Assembly (NCBI RefSeq): GCF_000284515.1
Contig: NC_017668.1
Coordinates: forward strand, 1,860,001 to 1,924,000
From: Halobacillus halophilus DSM 2266
GTDB taxonomy: Bacteria > Bacillota > Bacilli > Bacillales > Halobacillaceae
Length of the DNA stretch: 64,000 nt
Reading direction: 5' to 3'
The notes under the pieces are model-generated. The model was not told the DNA's origin and did no database searches. It worked only from the letters and a program-made list of their open reading frames with translations. Both the position numbers and the translations under genes were made by a program. This document shows positions 51,947-60,764 of the stretch, piece by piece (position 1 is the first letter of the stretch; every line of letters begins with the position of its first letter).

Positions 51947-53982
51947 TGCTTAACGACCGTCTCCTTAATGACCGTTACCAAATTCAGGATATGATAGGCG
52001 GCGGTGGAATGGCCAACGTCTATTTGGCTCACGATGTCATTTTAGACAGGGAAGTTGCGATTAAGATTCTTCGTTTAGAGCATGAAAACGATGAGGAATT
52101 TATTGCGCGATTTCATAGAGAGGCTCAGTCTGCTACCAGTTTAGCTCATTCGAATATAGTCAATATCTATGATGTAGGAGAAGAAGAAGATATTTACTAT
52201 ATGGTCATGGAATACGTAGACGGCATGACGCTTAAGCAGTATATCCAAAAGCATAGTCCGATCGACGTCGCGGAAGCAGTCGATATCATGAGACAAATTA
52301 CATCAGCCATTTCCCATGCCCATGATAATGAAATTATTCATCGCGATATAAAGCCTCAGAACATTTTGATTGATCATTACGGGCATGTAAAGGTAACCGA
52401 TTTTGGGATTGCTATGGCTTTAAGCGCCACATCTCTGACCCAGACCAACTCAGTACTTGGATCGGTGCATTACCTATCACCTGAGCAGGCTCGCGGGGGA
52501 ATGGCCACAAAAAAATCAGACGTGTACTCGCTCGGCATTGTATTTTTTGAACTATTAACCGGCAGGCTTCCTTTTTCGGGGGAATCGCCGGTATCAATAG
52601 CTCTAAAGCACCTCCAGCATGAGACGCCTTCGCTTCGAAGGTGGATTAACAATCTGCCGCAAAGTGTGGAAAATATTGTATTGAAAGCAACGGCTAAAGA
52701 TCCTTTTCACCGTTATGAATCAGTCGTGGAGATGGAGGAGGATTTAGAAACAAGTCTGGAGCCCGACCGTGTAAATGAGCCGGCGTTCGAAACACCTGCT
52801 GAAGAAGAAGATGAGAAAACAAAGGCTATCCCTGTCATTACGGATGACACATACGGAGCCCAGGAAGAAGAGAATACAATCGTTCATAGTCAGACCAGTC
52901 CAACCTCTCCCATTCGTGAGCGGAAGCCGTCTAAAGATGAGGCAGCACAGTCATCGCTCCACAAAGAGAAAAAGAAAAAAGGAGTGCGGTTCTGGCTGAT
53001 TCCCATTTTAATCTTACTACTTAGCGGAGTCGCTGCCCTGTTTCTAATCCCGGGTATTATTCAGCCTGCCAACGTAGAAATGGTTGATGTATCAGGCATG
53101 GAGTATGAAGAAGCTTATAGCCAGCTAAGAGAGATGAATCTGGAAGTGAAGAGGGAAACTGAATATTCCGACGAGGTTTCTGAAGGGATGGTTATTCATA
53201 CAAAACCAGAACCAGGTAAGATTATTAAGGAAGAATCTGAAGTGGTGGTATATGCAAGTCTGGGGAAAGAGAGAGCCGAGTTTAAGGATTATACGGGACA
53301 GGATTATGAAAAAGTGGAGCAGGAACTTAAAGATAAAGGTTATGAGACCATCATTCCATTTAAAGAAAGCAGTCAGCAGCCTGAAGGTGAGATTACAGCT
53401 CAACTTTCGCCTCAGGTAGGAGAAGAAGTTATTCCGGATGAAACGCGAGTGATTTTCCGGGTCAGTAATGGACCTCCGAGAGTTAATCTTGGCGTCTTAG
53501 AAGGAATGACTGAGGAAGAGGCAACGAAATATTTGAACGAACGAAACCTTAAAGTTGACGTAACTGAGAATTATTCTGATCAGGTGACGCAAGGTGAAGT
53601 GATTTCTCAGAATCCAGAAGCCGCAACCCAGGTTAAAGAAGGATCTACGGTTTCCATTACGATTTCATTAGGACCTAAAGAAGAACCTCCAAGGACAGAA
53701 ACCATTCAGATAGAGGTTCCCTTTGCACCTGAAACAGAACAGGAATCAACAGAAGACTCCGGTGCAGGATCTGAACCGTCTGAAGGCACACAAGCGACTG
53801 AACAAAAAGTACTGATTTATATTGAAGATATGGACCATAAACTATCCGATGTATTTAAAGAGGAAACCATTACAGAGGATACCGTGTTTGAAATTCCATT
53901 AACCATTCAGCCAGGAACCGAAGCATCCTATAAAGTACAAAGAGGTGACGAGGTCATTGAAGAAGGAAGTGTTCCGTATTAA
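51946..53982 (+). CDS. prkC: Serine/threonine protein kinase PrkC with PASTA domains
   Basis: A 678-residue membrane kinase that senses muropeptides or lipid II and controls germination and cell-wall homeostasis. The kinase domain spans about residues 10-270, with GGGGMANVYLA, ATP lysine Lys40, catalytic HRDIKPQN and DFGIAMA. An acidic juxtamembrane linker leads to one membrane helix (about 347-371, FWLIPILILLLSGVAALFLI). Three PASTA domains follow (about 374-440, 441-510 and 511-578), then a Glu/Thr-rich linker and a C-terminal beta domain (about 615-678). Confidence 0.95.
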   Translation: MLNDRLLNDRYQIQDMIGGGGMANVYLAHDVILDREVAIKILRLEHENDEEFIARFHREAQSATSLAHSNIVNIYDVGEEEDIYYMVMEYVDGMTLKQYIQKHSPIDVAEAVDIMRQITSAISHAHDNEIIHRDIKPQNILIDHYGHVKVTDFGIAMALSATSLTQTNSVLGSVHYLSPEQARGGMATKKSDVYSLGIVFFELLTGRLPFSGESPVSIALKHLQHETPSLRRWINNLPQSVENIVLKATAKDPFHRYESVVEMEEDLETSLEPDRVNEPAFETPAEEEDEKTKAIPVITDDTYGAQEEENTIVHSQTSPTSPIRERKPSKDEAAQSSLHKEKKKKGVRFWLIPILILLLSGVAALFLIPGIIQPANVEMVDVSGMEYEEAYSQLREMNLEVKRETEYSDEVSEGMVIHTKPEPGKIIKEESEVVVYASLGKERAEFKDYTGQDYEKVEQELKDKGYETIIPFKESSQQPEGEITAQLSPQVGEEVIPDETRVIFRVSNGPPRVNLGVLEGMTEEEATKYLNERNLKVDVTENYSDQVTQGEVISQNPEAATQVKEGSTVSITISLGPKEEPPRTETIQIEVPFAPETEQESTEDSGAGSEPSEGTQATEQKVLIYIEDMDHKLSDVFKEETITEDTVFEIPLTIQPGTEASYKVQRGDEVIEEGSVPY

Positions 53983-53994
53983 GAAGGTGAAAGT

Positions 53995-54876
53995 ATGCCG
54001 GTAGGGAAAATTATTAAAGCGTTGAGCGGTTTTTATTATGTTCTTTACGAAGGACATATTTATCAATGCAGAGGCCGTGGAAACTTCAGGAAAAAGAAAG
54101 TGAGTCCGCTCGTAGGAGATACCGTAGAATTTAAAGCCGAAAAACAGGATGAAGGGTATATATTATCCATTGACAAGCGAAAGAATGAGTTTGTCAGACC
54201 TCCAATTGCTAATGTAGATCAGGCATTAATTGTAACATCCGCCGCCAATCCAGAGTTCAACGCTTTGCTATTGGATCGCTTTCTTGTGCTAGTGGAAGCA
54301 AAACGGATTGAACCTTTCGTTGTGATTTCCAAGATGGATCAGTTAGATGAAGGAAGAGCAAATGATATGAAAGTCTATCAACAGATGTATGAGTCGGTTG
54401 GTTATCCCGTTATCCTTTCTGCCGTGAACGATGCTGAATCCATGGAACAGATCAGGGCGCACCTGGCTGGCCGCACTACTGTCATTGCCGGTCAGTCAGG
54501 CGTCGGGAAATCATCTCTTTTGAATACGATTGATCCAAGGCTTTCAATTGACACAGACGAAATTTCTAAAAGCCTGGGACGCGGGAAGCATACCACGAGA
54601 CATGTGGAATTATATGAAATATCTGGTGGTCTTGTAGCTGATACACCCGGATTTAGTTCACTGGAATTCGGTGATTTGCAACTGGAACAATTACCTGAAT
54701 GTTTTCCGGAGTTTGTCCAAGTACAGGATGACTGCAAGTTTCGTGGGTGTCTGCACAATAAAGAGCCGAAATGTGCCGTAAAACACGGGGTAGAAGAAGG
54801 GGATATTTCCAAGCAGCGTTACGAACATTATTTGCAATTTCTAGAAGAAATCCAAAATAGAAAGCCGAGGTATTAA
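53995..54876 (+). CDS. rsgA: Ribosome small subunit-dependent GTPase RsgA (CpgA)
   Basis: A 293-residue circularly permuted GTPase that checks late 30S maturation. Order: N-terminal OB domain (GKIIKALSGFYYV, PLVGDTVEF), then the permuted G motifs G4 VISKMD, G1 AGQSGVGKSSLLN (about residues 166-178), G2 in the GRGKHTTRHVE switch and G3 DTPGFSSLE. The zinc site is CKFRGCLHNKEPKCAV near the end. CpgA is a PrkC substrate in B. subtilis, consistent with its position. Confidence 0.95.
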   Translation: MPVGKIIKALSGFYYVLYEGHIYQCRGRGNFRKKKVSPLVGDTVEFKAEKQDEGYILSIDKRKNEFVRPPIANVDQALIVTSAANPEFNALLLDRFLVLVEAKRIEPFVVISKMDQLDEGRANDMKVYQQMYESVGYPVILSAVNDAESMEQIRAHLAGRTTVIAGQSGVGKSSLLNTIDPRLSIDTDEISKSLGRGKHTTRHVELYEISGGLVADTPGFSSLEFGDLQLEQLPECFPEFVQVQDDCKFRGCLHNKEPKCAVKHGVEEGDISKQRYEHYLQFLEEIQNRKPRY

Positions 54877-55541
54877 TGATGACAAAGATTGCTCCTTCCA
54901 TTCTGGCTTCCGATTTTTCTAAATTGGGAGAAGAAATTAAAGATGTTGAACAAGGAGGTGCTGACTATATTCACGTGGACGTGATGGATGGTCATTTCGT
55001 ACCTAATATTACGATTGGTCCTCTTATCGTAGATGCCATTCGTCCTGTGACCAGTCTGCCTCTTGATGTCCACTTAATGATTGAAAATCCTGATCAATAT
55101 ATTGAGGCTTTTGCAAAAGCTGGGGCGGATATTATTACGGTTCATCAGGAAGCCTGTCCACATTTACATCGGACCCTTCAGCTAATTAAGAGCTTTGGGG
55201 TTAAGGCCGGGGTCGTGATTAATCCAGCTACACCCGCTGAAACGATTAAGCCTGTGCTCCAGGACGTGGACCTCGTGCTCCTTATGACGGTAAATCCTGG
55301 CTTCGGCGGGCAATCGTTTATAGAATCTGTCGTTCCAAAAATTCAGCAGGTGGCTGATTGGCGTGAAGAGCAGTCGCTTTCCTTTGAGATAGAAATTGAT
55401 GGCGGTGTAAAAGAGGAAACAGCCCCGATTTGCATTGAATCCGGTGCCGACGTACTTGTGGCCGGTAGTGCCATTTTTAAAGAAGAGGATCGCGGCCAAG
55501 CCATCGAAGTCATCCGTCATTCTGTAAAAGCTGAAAAATAA
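54876..55541 (+). CDS. rpe: Ribulose-phosphate 3-epimerase
   Basis: A 221-residue TIM-barrel enzyme interconverting ribulose 5-phosphate and xylulose 5-phosphate in the pentose phosphate pathway. APSILASDFSKLGEEI, HVDVMDGHFVPNITIGP (metal and catalytic residues), LDVHLMIENPDQYI, LMTVNPGFGGQSFIESVVPKI and the phosphate-binding VAGSAIF are all present. The start overlaps the rsgA stop (TAATG); ATG 54879 is an alternative. Confidence 0.96.
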   Translation: MMTKIAPSILASDFSKLGEEIKDVEQGGADYIHVDVMDGHFVPNITIGPLIVDAIRPVTSLPLDVHLMIENPDQYIEAFAKAGADIITVHQEACPHLHRTLQLIKSFGVKAGVVINPATPAETIKPVLQDVDLVLLMTVNPGFGGQSFIESVVPKIQQVADWREEQSLSFEIEIDGGVKEETAPICIESGADVLVAGSAIFKEEDRGQAIEVIRHSVKAEK

Positions 55542-55561
55542 TAAACTGAGCAGTTTTATGC

Positions 55562-55604
55562 GCCTGGAGGAGTGCCTGATGGCAGTTCCTTTAGGCTTTT
55601 TGTT
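55562..55604 (+). terminator. Terminator after rpe
   Basis: GCCT..AGGA..GCC pairs with GGC..TTCCT..AGGC around a TGAT loop, with small bulges, followed by five T residues. Confidence 0.6.
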
Positions 55605-55654
55605 TAGAAGACTCTTAATAAATGTTTTGTTGATTTTAAAAAGACTTATTAAGC

Positions 55655-55860
55655 TAAAGGGCCGGTTACTGTAAGACTCAGTTTCGAGATTTTTGATGAG
55701 ATTAAGGTCCTGCGGGGTACGATTTCGCTTTCCGCGGGCATGTGCTGAGCCTCCTCGAGCTAACGCTCTCCGGGGTCTCACCGATCATGTTCATCCCGCA
55801 GGAGTCTTCATCTTCCCCCTCCGGACCTTTTCAAATTAGAAGCTCGAAACCACTTCAACC
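55655..55860 (+). repeat. Dispersed mosaic repeat, copy R5
   Basis: First of two copies in the 715-bp rpe-thiN gap. It begins TAAAGGGCCGG like R2; the left end AGACTCAGTTTCGAGAT lies at 55674-55690 and a degenerate inverted end (GCTCGAAACCACTTCAAC) at 55842-55859. The internal module CTCACCGATCATGTTCATCC followed by CGCAGGAGT is shared with R4. The double-hairpin cassette is absent. Confidence 0.72.
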
Positions 55861-55979
55861 ATCACCTGCGTGGTGAGGAATTAGACCATATGGTTTGTAA
55901 CCTATTTGAGGACGTAACGATGCACAATAGCCTGTCAAACCATCATTTCATACAGATTGAGCAGGAGAATCTTCCTCTT

Positions 55980-56210
55980 TCCAGAAGGGTCTGTTCACAT
56001 GAAATGGTTGGGTTGGTGGGGAAATGGCGAGACTCCCATGGGAGAAGGAACTAGGTGAGATCCCGCAGGGAGTGAAACGAGCGAGGAAGCTCACCTAGTT
56101 CCCCCATAGGAAAGCGAGTTATTTCCCAACCAGCCCTCCTCCATTTAACGTAAAGGACCCAAGTTATCTTGAAATCAAGTCTTCAAGTAATGGGAGCTTT
56201 ACTCTAAAAC
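55980..56210 (+). repeat. Dispersed mosaic repeat, copy R6
   Basis: Second copy in the rpe-thiN gap. The right end TTATCTTGAAATCAAGTCTT (56164-56183) and tail GGGAGCTTTACTCTAAAAC (56192-56210) match R1 and R2; the left end is unclear. The internal modules are the reverse complement of R3 without the double-hairpin cassette. No coding sequence was seen in the gap. Confidence 0.7.
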
Positions 56211-56256
56211 CACCGTGGAGGTTATAACAATTCACTAAGTAAGGAGGTTGATCTCT

Positions 56257-56919
56257 TTGGCGAAATCTATAGCGATTGTAGGAGGCGGACCAAAAGCTTA
56301 TATTCCTGACTTGAAATCATTTGACCATGAAGAGCGTATTTGGATTGGAGCTGATCAGGGAGCCGAAGTTCTTCTTGAACATGATATATGTCCGGACGTA
56401 TCCATTGGAGATTTTGACTCTGTGGATCAGGCCTCTTTGGAAAAAATTAAAGAGAGATCCATCCAGTTTAGTCCATACCCGAATGAAAAAGATGAAACGG
56501 ATCTTGAACTGGCCATCAATCAGGCACTTAATTGGAACCCGGAGCATATTCTATTATTCGGGGTGACGGGTGGAAGAATCGATCACTCAATGGCCAATTT
56601 GCAACTTCTTTATCCTTTATTAAAGAAAGGAGTACGCTGTACAATAAGGGACCATCAGAATCAAGTGGAATTAGCAGCTGAAGGTGAGCATACGCTTAAA
56701 GCGGATCATGAATTTCCTTATGTATCCTTTTTACCGATGACCCTTGAAGTAACTGGTCTCACCCTTCAAGGTTTTTATTATCCTCTGCAAAATGCCCATT
56801 TACCTTATGGTTCAACCCTATGTGTCTCTAATTGTCTGATTCATAATACAGGTACTTTTTCATTTCGTTCAGGCATACTATTAGTAATAAGAAGTAAAGA
56901 CTTGACTAATAGAGGCTGA
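56257..56919 (+). CDS. thiN: Thiamine pyrophosphokinase
   Basis: A 220-residue enzyme (YloS) converting thiamine to thiamine pyrophosphate. Signatures: GADQGAEVLLEHDICPDVSIGDFDSV (about residues 31-56), PYPNEKDETDLELAINQAL (about 70-88) and GVTGGRIDHSMANLQLL (about 98-114). AAGGAGG at 56241-56247 is 9 nt from TTG 56257 but touches the in-frame TTG 56248, so 56257 is preferred. The protein continues into the usual C-terminal beta domain. Followed by spoVM, as in B. subtilis. Confidence 0.93.
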   Translation: MAKSIAIVGGGPKAYIPDLKSFDHEERIWIGADQGAEVLLEHDICPDVSIGDFDSVDQASLEKIKERSIQFSPYPNEKDETDLELAINQALNWNPEHILLFGVTGGRIDHSMANLQLLYPLLKKGVRCTIRDHQNQVELAAEGEHTLKADHEFPYVSFLPMTLEVTGLTLQGFYYPLQNAHLPYGSTLCVSNCLIHNTGTFSFRSGILLVIRSKDLTNRG

Positions 56920-56962
56920 AACAAGCATTCTGCATTAGCTTGATATAGGAGGAGGGAGCTCT

Positions 56963-57043
56963 TTGAGATTTTATACGATCAAACTCCCAAGGTTTCTCGG
57001 GGGCCTGGTACGCGCAGTCATAACTACTTTTAAAAAAGATTAA
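56963..57043 (+). CDS. spoVM: Stage V sporulation protein M (26 residues)
   Basis: A 26-residue peptide, MRFYTIKLPRFLGG followed by LVRAVITTFKKD, the same length as B. subtilis SpoVM and clearly similar. SpoVM is an amphipathic helix that recognises the convex forespore membrane, anchors SpoIVA and so starts coat assembly; it also inhibits FtsH. Pro10 (numbered from TTG-Met) and the Gly pair needed for curvature sensing in B. subtilis are kept. The TTG start at 56963 follows a very strong AGGAGGAGGG site. A terminator follows immediately. Confidence 0.93.
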   Translation: MRFYTIKLPRFLGGLVRAVITTFKKD

Positions 57044-57045
57044 CA

Positions 57046-57077
57046 AAAAAAGCACCCCGGAAGGGTGCTTTTTTTGG
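57046..57077. terminator. Bidirectional terminator between spoVM and rpmB
   Basis: AAAAAAAGCACCC pairs with GGGTGCTTTTTTT around a CGGAA loop, giving T runs on both strands. Confidence 0.88.
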
Positions 57078-57136
57078 TCGAAGAACCTCTTCGACACGGA
57101 GCGCAAGAATCTCTTACGCTGATAGGAAGCCTTGAA

Positions 57137-57325
57137 TTATACGCGGGTAAGTTTACCTGACTTCAATTCACGTGCTGTTACATAAACTTTTTTCGGCTTG
57201 CCATCTACAAGAATACGTACTTTTTGCAGGTTAGCTTTAAACTTACGTTTATTAGCGTTCATTGCGTGTGAACGGTGATTTCCAGTGTTTGTTCCTTTAC
57301 CGGATATTACACTTTTACGTGCCAT
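57137..57325 (-). CDS. rpmB: 50S ribosomal protein L28
   Basis: A 62-residue ribosomal protein of standard length. [59 protein letters not shown] is typical L28. It lacks the paired cysteines of zinc-binding L28 forms, including Cys5 of B. subtilis, where Ser is found. A GGAGGG ribosome site precedes the start. Minus-strand single gene between spoVM and yloU, as in B. subtilis. Confidence 0.96.
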   Translation of the reverse strand: MARKSVISGKGTNTGNHRSHAMNANKRKFKANLQKVRILVDGKPKKVYVTARELKSGKLTRV

Positions 57326-57522
57326 ATGATAATCCCTCCTGTTACATACATAAATCTTCAGATACTTAATTAATGTATCATACCAACTTCATGTTTGCAA
57401 TATAGTGAAAAGAATTATATCAAGAATTTTCTCTTGACAGATACTTTAATTTGTTTCAAAGTATAATAGGAATATCAGGTACAATTTTTGAAAAGTGAAC
57501 GTCTAATCATTTGCCTTCCTTG

Positions 57523-57531
57523 TGTTATAAT
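57523..57531 (+). promoter_or_regulatory. Extended -10 promoter for yloU-fakA
   Basis: TGTTATAAT, a perfect extended -10, 38 nt before the yloU start. A second TATAAT at 57462 follows a TTGACA at 57435 but the 21-22 bp spacer is too long for a standard promoter. Confidence 0.5.
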
Positions 57532-57569
57532 ATAGGCATGAAGTTGATGAGTTTAAAAGGAGGATTCAT

Positions 57570-57932
57570 ATGTCTGTTGATCTCACTAATCAGTATGGTC
57601 ATATTACGATCAGCAATGATGTCATTTCTACAATTGCAGGAGGGGCAGCCGTGGAATGCTACGGAATTGTAGGCATGGCGTCCAAGAATCAAATCCGAGA
57701 CGGATTATCGGAAATGCTTCGCAAAGAAAACTTTTCCAGAGGCGTAGTGGTTAGACAAATCGATGAGCGCCTTCATATAGATATGTTTATCATTGTAAGC
57801 TATGGCACGAAGATTTCCGAAGTTGCTCATAACGTTCAATCACAAGTAAAATATACATTAAATAAAACGGTAGGCTTATCCGTGGACTCTGTGAATATCT
57901 ACATTCAAGGTGTTCGCGTGACAAGTGAATAG
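57570..57932 (+). CDS. yloU: Asp23/Gls24 family envelope stress protein YloU
   Basis: A 120-residue Asp23/Gls24 (DUF322) protein: YGHITISNDVISTIAGGAAVECYGIVGMASKNQIRDGLSEML, then VVVRQIDERLHIDMFIIVSYGTKISEVAHNVQSQVKYTLNKTVGLSVDSVNIYIQGVRV. Family members form membrane-associated filaments linked to envelope stress, and in B. subtilis yloU pairs with yloV; the precise function is unknown. AAAGGAGG precedes ATG 57570, and fakA starts 30 nt after its stop. Confidence 0.94.
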   Translation: MSVDLTNQYGHITISNDVISTIAGGAAVECYGIVGMASKNQIRDGLSEMLRKENFSRGVVVRQIDERLHIDMFIIVSYGTKISEVAHNVQSQVKYTLNKTVGLSVDSVNIYIQGVRVTSE

Positions 57933-57962
57933 GTTTCGTTGTAGTCAAAGGAGGAAGCAAGC

Positions 57963-59627
57963 GTGACGTTACAAAATATAGACGGCAAAACATTAGCCGA
58001 AATGATCTTACAAGGAGCTCATAATTTACAAAAGAACTCCCAAATGATCGATGCGTTAAATGTATTTCCTGTCCCGGATGGCGACACAGGGACGAATATG
58101 AATTTATCTATGACTTCAGGAGCAGAAGAAGTAAAAAACGTGGATGAAAATCATGCCGGTGCAATTTCGAAAGCTTTCGCTAAGGGGCTTTTGATGGGAG
58201 CTCGCGGCAATTCAGGTGTCATTCTTTCTCAAATCTTTCGAGGCTTCTCCAAAGCTATCGAAGAGAAGGAAGTCTTAACAACCAAGGATTTAGCAGAGGC
58301 TTTTGAAGGAGGAGTAACCACGGCCTATAAAGCAGTAATGAAGCCTGTCGAAGGTACGATCCTTACTGTAGCGAGAGAATCAGCTGAAGCAGCTGCTAAC
58401 CTGGCTGAAGAAGAAGAAGAGATTATTTCTTTTATTGAAGGTGTAGTAAGTGCAGCGCGTGAATCATTAAAAGGAACCCCGGAACTGCTCCCTGTATTGA
58501 AAGAAGTCGGTGTAGTTGATAGCGGCGGGCAAGGTCTTTTGACCATTTACGAAGGATTTCTTGCTAACTTAAGAGGAGAAGAACTCCCTGAATTAGATCA
58601 AACTGTATCAATGGATGAAATGGTTAGTGCAGAACACCATAAGCTGGCACAGGATTTCATGAATACGGAAGACATTGAATTCGGCTATTGCACAGAGTTC
58701 ATGGTGAAATTCGAAGAAAAGAAGCTGGAAGAAAATCCATTTGATGAAGAAGAATTTCGTCAGGCATTAAGTGAAATGGGAGATTCGCTGCTCGTAGTCT
58801 CTGATGAAGACTTAATTAAAGTACACGTTCACGTGGAGTACCCCGGAGAAGCCATGAATCTCGGTCAGCAGTTCGGCAGCTTGATCAATATGAAGATCGA
58901 AAACATGCGCGAACAACATACCTCCATTGTCGGCGATAAAAAAGATGTTCAAAAGCCCAAAGAAAAAGCTGAATACGGGATAGTGACAGTTTCCATGGGT
59001 GATGGAATCAAGCGGTTGTTTGAAAGTCTTGGCGCAAGCGTTGTCATTCAGGGTGGACAGACGATGAATCCGAGCACCCAGGACATTTCTGAAGCCATCA
59101 AACAGGCGCACGCAAAGCAGATTCTTATTCTTCCAAATAACAAAAATATTGTTATGGCAGCCCAGCAGGCTGCAGATATGGCTGAAGAAGAAGTAGCTGT
59201 GATCGCTACAAAAACGATCCCTCAGGGTATGAGTGCTCTACTAGGGTTTAACCCGGAAGCGGATCTTGATACGAACAAAGATGAAATGACCAGTCTTATG
59301 GGAGAAGTAAAGACTGGCCAGATTACGTATGCCGTCAGAGACACCCAGATCGAAGGGCTATCGATTGAAAAAGGTCACTTTATGGGCATAGCCGATGGCA
59401 AAATATCTGCGACTGATAAAGACAAATTTACGACAGCGAAGTCACTTCTTAACCAAATGATTGATGAAGATGAAGATGAAATCCTCACCATCATCTCCGG
59501 TGAAGAAGTAGATGAAAAAGAGGTAGCTGAATTGGAAGCCTACGTGGAAGACACGTTCGAAGATCTTGAAGTAGAGATTCACAAAGGCGGACAACCGATT
59601 TACGCTTATATCTTTGCAGTGGAATAA
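57963..59627 (+). CDS. fakA: DAK/DegV-partner fatty acid kinase catalytic subunit (YloV, FakA-like)
   Basis: A 554-residue protein with an N-terminal DhaL-type ATP domain (about residues 1-200: DALNVFPVPDGDTGTNMNLSM, metal-binding Asp residues; GARGNSGVILSQIFRGF; DSGGQGLLTIYEGF) and a C-terminal domain with conserved HVHVEYPGEAM and PNNKNIVMAAQQA. FakA phosphorylates fatty acids presented by a DegV-type FakB, feeding exogenous acids into phospholipid. GTG start at 57963 follows AAAGGAGG. No fakB is in the window. Confidence 0.93.
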   Translation: MTLQNIDGKTLAEMILQGAHNLQKNSQMIDALNVFPVPDGDTGTNMNLSMTSGAEEVKNVDENHAGAISKAFAKGLLMGARGNSGVILSQIFRGFSKAIEEKEVLTTKDLAEAFEGGVTTAYKAVMKPVEGTILTVARESAEAAANLAEEEEEIISFIEGVVSAARESLKGTPELLPVLKEVGVVDSGGQGLLTIYEGFLANLRGEELPELDQTVSMDEMVSAEHHKLAQDFMNTEDIEFGYCTEFMVKFEEKKLEENPFDEEEFRQALSEMGDSLLVVSDEDLIKVHVHVEYPGEAMNLGQQFGSLINMKIENMREQHTSIVGDKKDVQKPKEKAEYGIVTVSMGDGIKRLFESLGASVVIQGGQTMNPSTQDISEAIKQAHAKQILILPNNKNIVMAAQQAADMAEEEVAVIATKTIPQGMSALLGFNPEADLDTNKDEMTSLMGEVKTGQITYAVRDTQIEGLSIEKGHFMGIADGKISATDKDKFTTAKSLLNQMIDEDEDEILTIISGEEVDEKEVAELEAYVEDTFEDLEVEIHKGGQPIYAYIFAVE

Positions 59628-59655
59628 GCAAATAATGAAGCAATATTTTATAGCG

Positions 59656-59695
59656 TGAAAAAGAGGAACCTCATATAACGGTTCCTCTTTTTTTA
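59656..59695. terminator. Bidirectional terminator between fakA and the RsbR-like gene
   Basis: AAAAGAGGAACC pairs with GGTTCCTCTTTT around a 9-nt loop, with A and T runs at the two sides serving both converging genes. Confidence 0.88.
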
Positions 59696-59698
59696 CGG

Positions 59699-60541
59699 TT
59701 AAAAATTGAATTCCTTCAATGCTTGCTGGAGATTGCCTTTGACTTTAAGATGCTTTGGCTTCAAACCTAATGAAACCATCGTATGCGAGATTTCTGGTCG
59801 AATCCCGGTTATAATCGTCTCTACGCCAATTAAATCCAGGGATTCGATAATTCTAAACAGTTGATTGGCAACCATTGTATCAATCGTGGAGACTCCGGAC
59901 AGGTCTATTACCAAGTGATCTAAATGCAATTTCTCTGCCTGGCTCAGCGTTTCTTGCATTAAATAATGAGCTCTTTCAGCATCTATTGCACCAAGCAAAG
60001 GTAAAATGCCTGTACTTGGACCAAGCGGCACTACAGGGACCGATAAAGCAAGATAAGAGGTTCGGGCACTCTCAAGCGACTGCTGCAAAGAGGTCACATA
60101 GGAATGACCGAAATGATAGACAGCTGTATCCAGTAAAGGATCTATGACAGCGCGTATCTTAAAGATCGTGTCAGCTGAGAATTGATTTCTGATCGAGTGA
60201 TCGCGGATGAATTTCCATAAGTAATCTCTGTAGAAACTCGTATCTTTTAAGGATTCATCCAAGTCTGCTCCTAATGAAAAAAAATAACTTCCATTCTCTT
60301 CTGCCCATTTTTTTATTTTTTTGGAGGATGTTCGAGAATCCAATTGTTTAGCTAATGACTCACCAAAGATTTGGATAAAGTTGACTCGGGTATCGATTAC
60401 ATGTGGTTCAATCTTTTGAAAATCCGCCTTTTGCGCAATGGTCATCGAAACATGAGCCATTCGTTCATCGTGAATCTCCTGCGCAATCGAATACTTATGT
60501 TGTAAAATTAATTCCCCGATTAGTTGCGGTCCATTTGACAT
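59699..60541 (-). CDS. RsbR-family stressosome protein with STAS domain
   Basis: A 280-residue protein with an N-terminal four-helix, globin-like sensory domain (about residues 1-135) and a C-terminal STAS domain (about 160-275). The STAS motif HLVIDLSGVSTIDTMVANQLF carries Thr equivalent to the RsbR T171 phosphosite, and ITGIRPEISHTMVSLG carries that equivalent to T205. RsbR paralogues build the stressosome with RsbS and are phosphorylated by RsbT to turn on SigB. No rsbS or rsbT is adjacent. Which RsbR paralogue it matches cannot be decided by eye. Confidence 0.85.
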   Translation of the reverse strand: MSNGPQLIGELILQHKYSIAQEIHDERMAHVSMTIAQKADFQKIEPHVIDTRVNFIQIFGESLAKQLDSRTSSKKIKKWAEENGSYFFSLGADLDESLKDTSFYRDYLWKFIRDHSIRNQFSADTIFKIRAVIDPLLDTAVYHFGHSYVTSLQQSLESARTSYLALSVPVVPLGPSTGILPLLGAIDAERAHYLMQETLSQAEKLHLDHLVIDLSGVSTIDTMVANQLFRIIESLDLIGVETIITGIRPEISHTMVSLGLKPKHLKVKGNLQQALKEFNF

Positions 60542-60716
60542 ATATTCATTCCTCTCTATCTGAAAAAAGTGAATCTTGGTAGACTATAGATCTATTGTAA
60601 CTTATTTACATAAATTAGGATAATCGTAACTGTTTACGGAAAAGATTGTTTTCAACAATCCGATAGTATGAATAAATATCTATTAAAATCATCAACCAAG
60701 TTTAACTAATCCTCAC

Positions 60717-60750
60717 AAAAAAAGAGCACCATCATTTGATAGTGCTCTTA
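60717..60750 (-). terminator. Terminator after the sugar porter gene (minus strand)
   Basis: On the minus strand AGAGCACTATCA pairs with GATGGTGCTCT (one G-U), followed by seven T residues. Confidence 0.85.
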
Positions 60751-60764
60751 AGAACAAGAATTAT

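Noticed and set aside
55182-55781. Minus-strand frame over rpe and repeat R5
   Set aside because: Antisense to rpe and ending in the repeat; no ribosome site or recognised features.
57435-57467. TTGACA and TATAAT as a promoter before yloU
   Set aside because: The spacer is about 21-22 bp, too long for a housekeeping promoter, and a better extended -10 lies closer to the gene.
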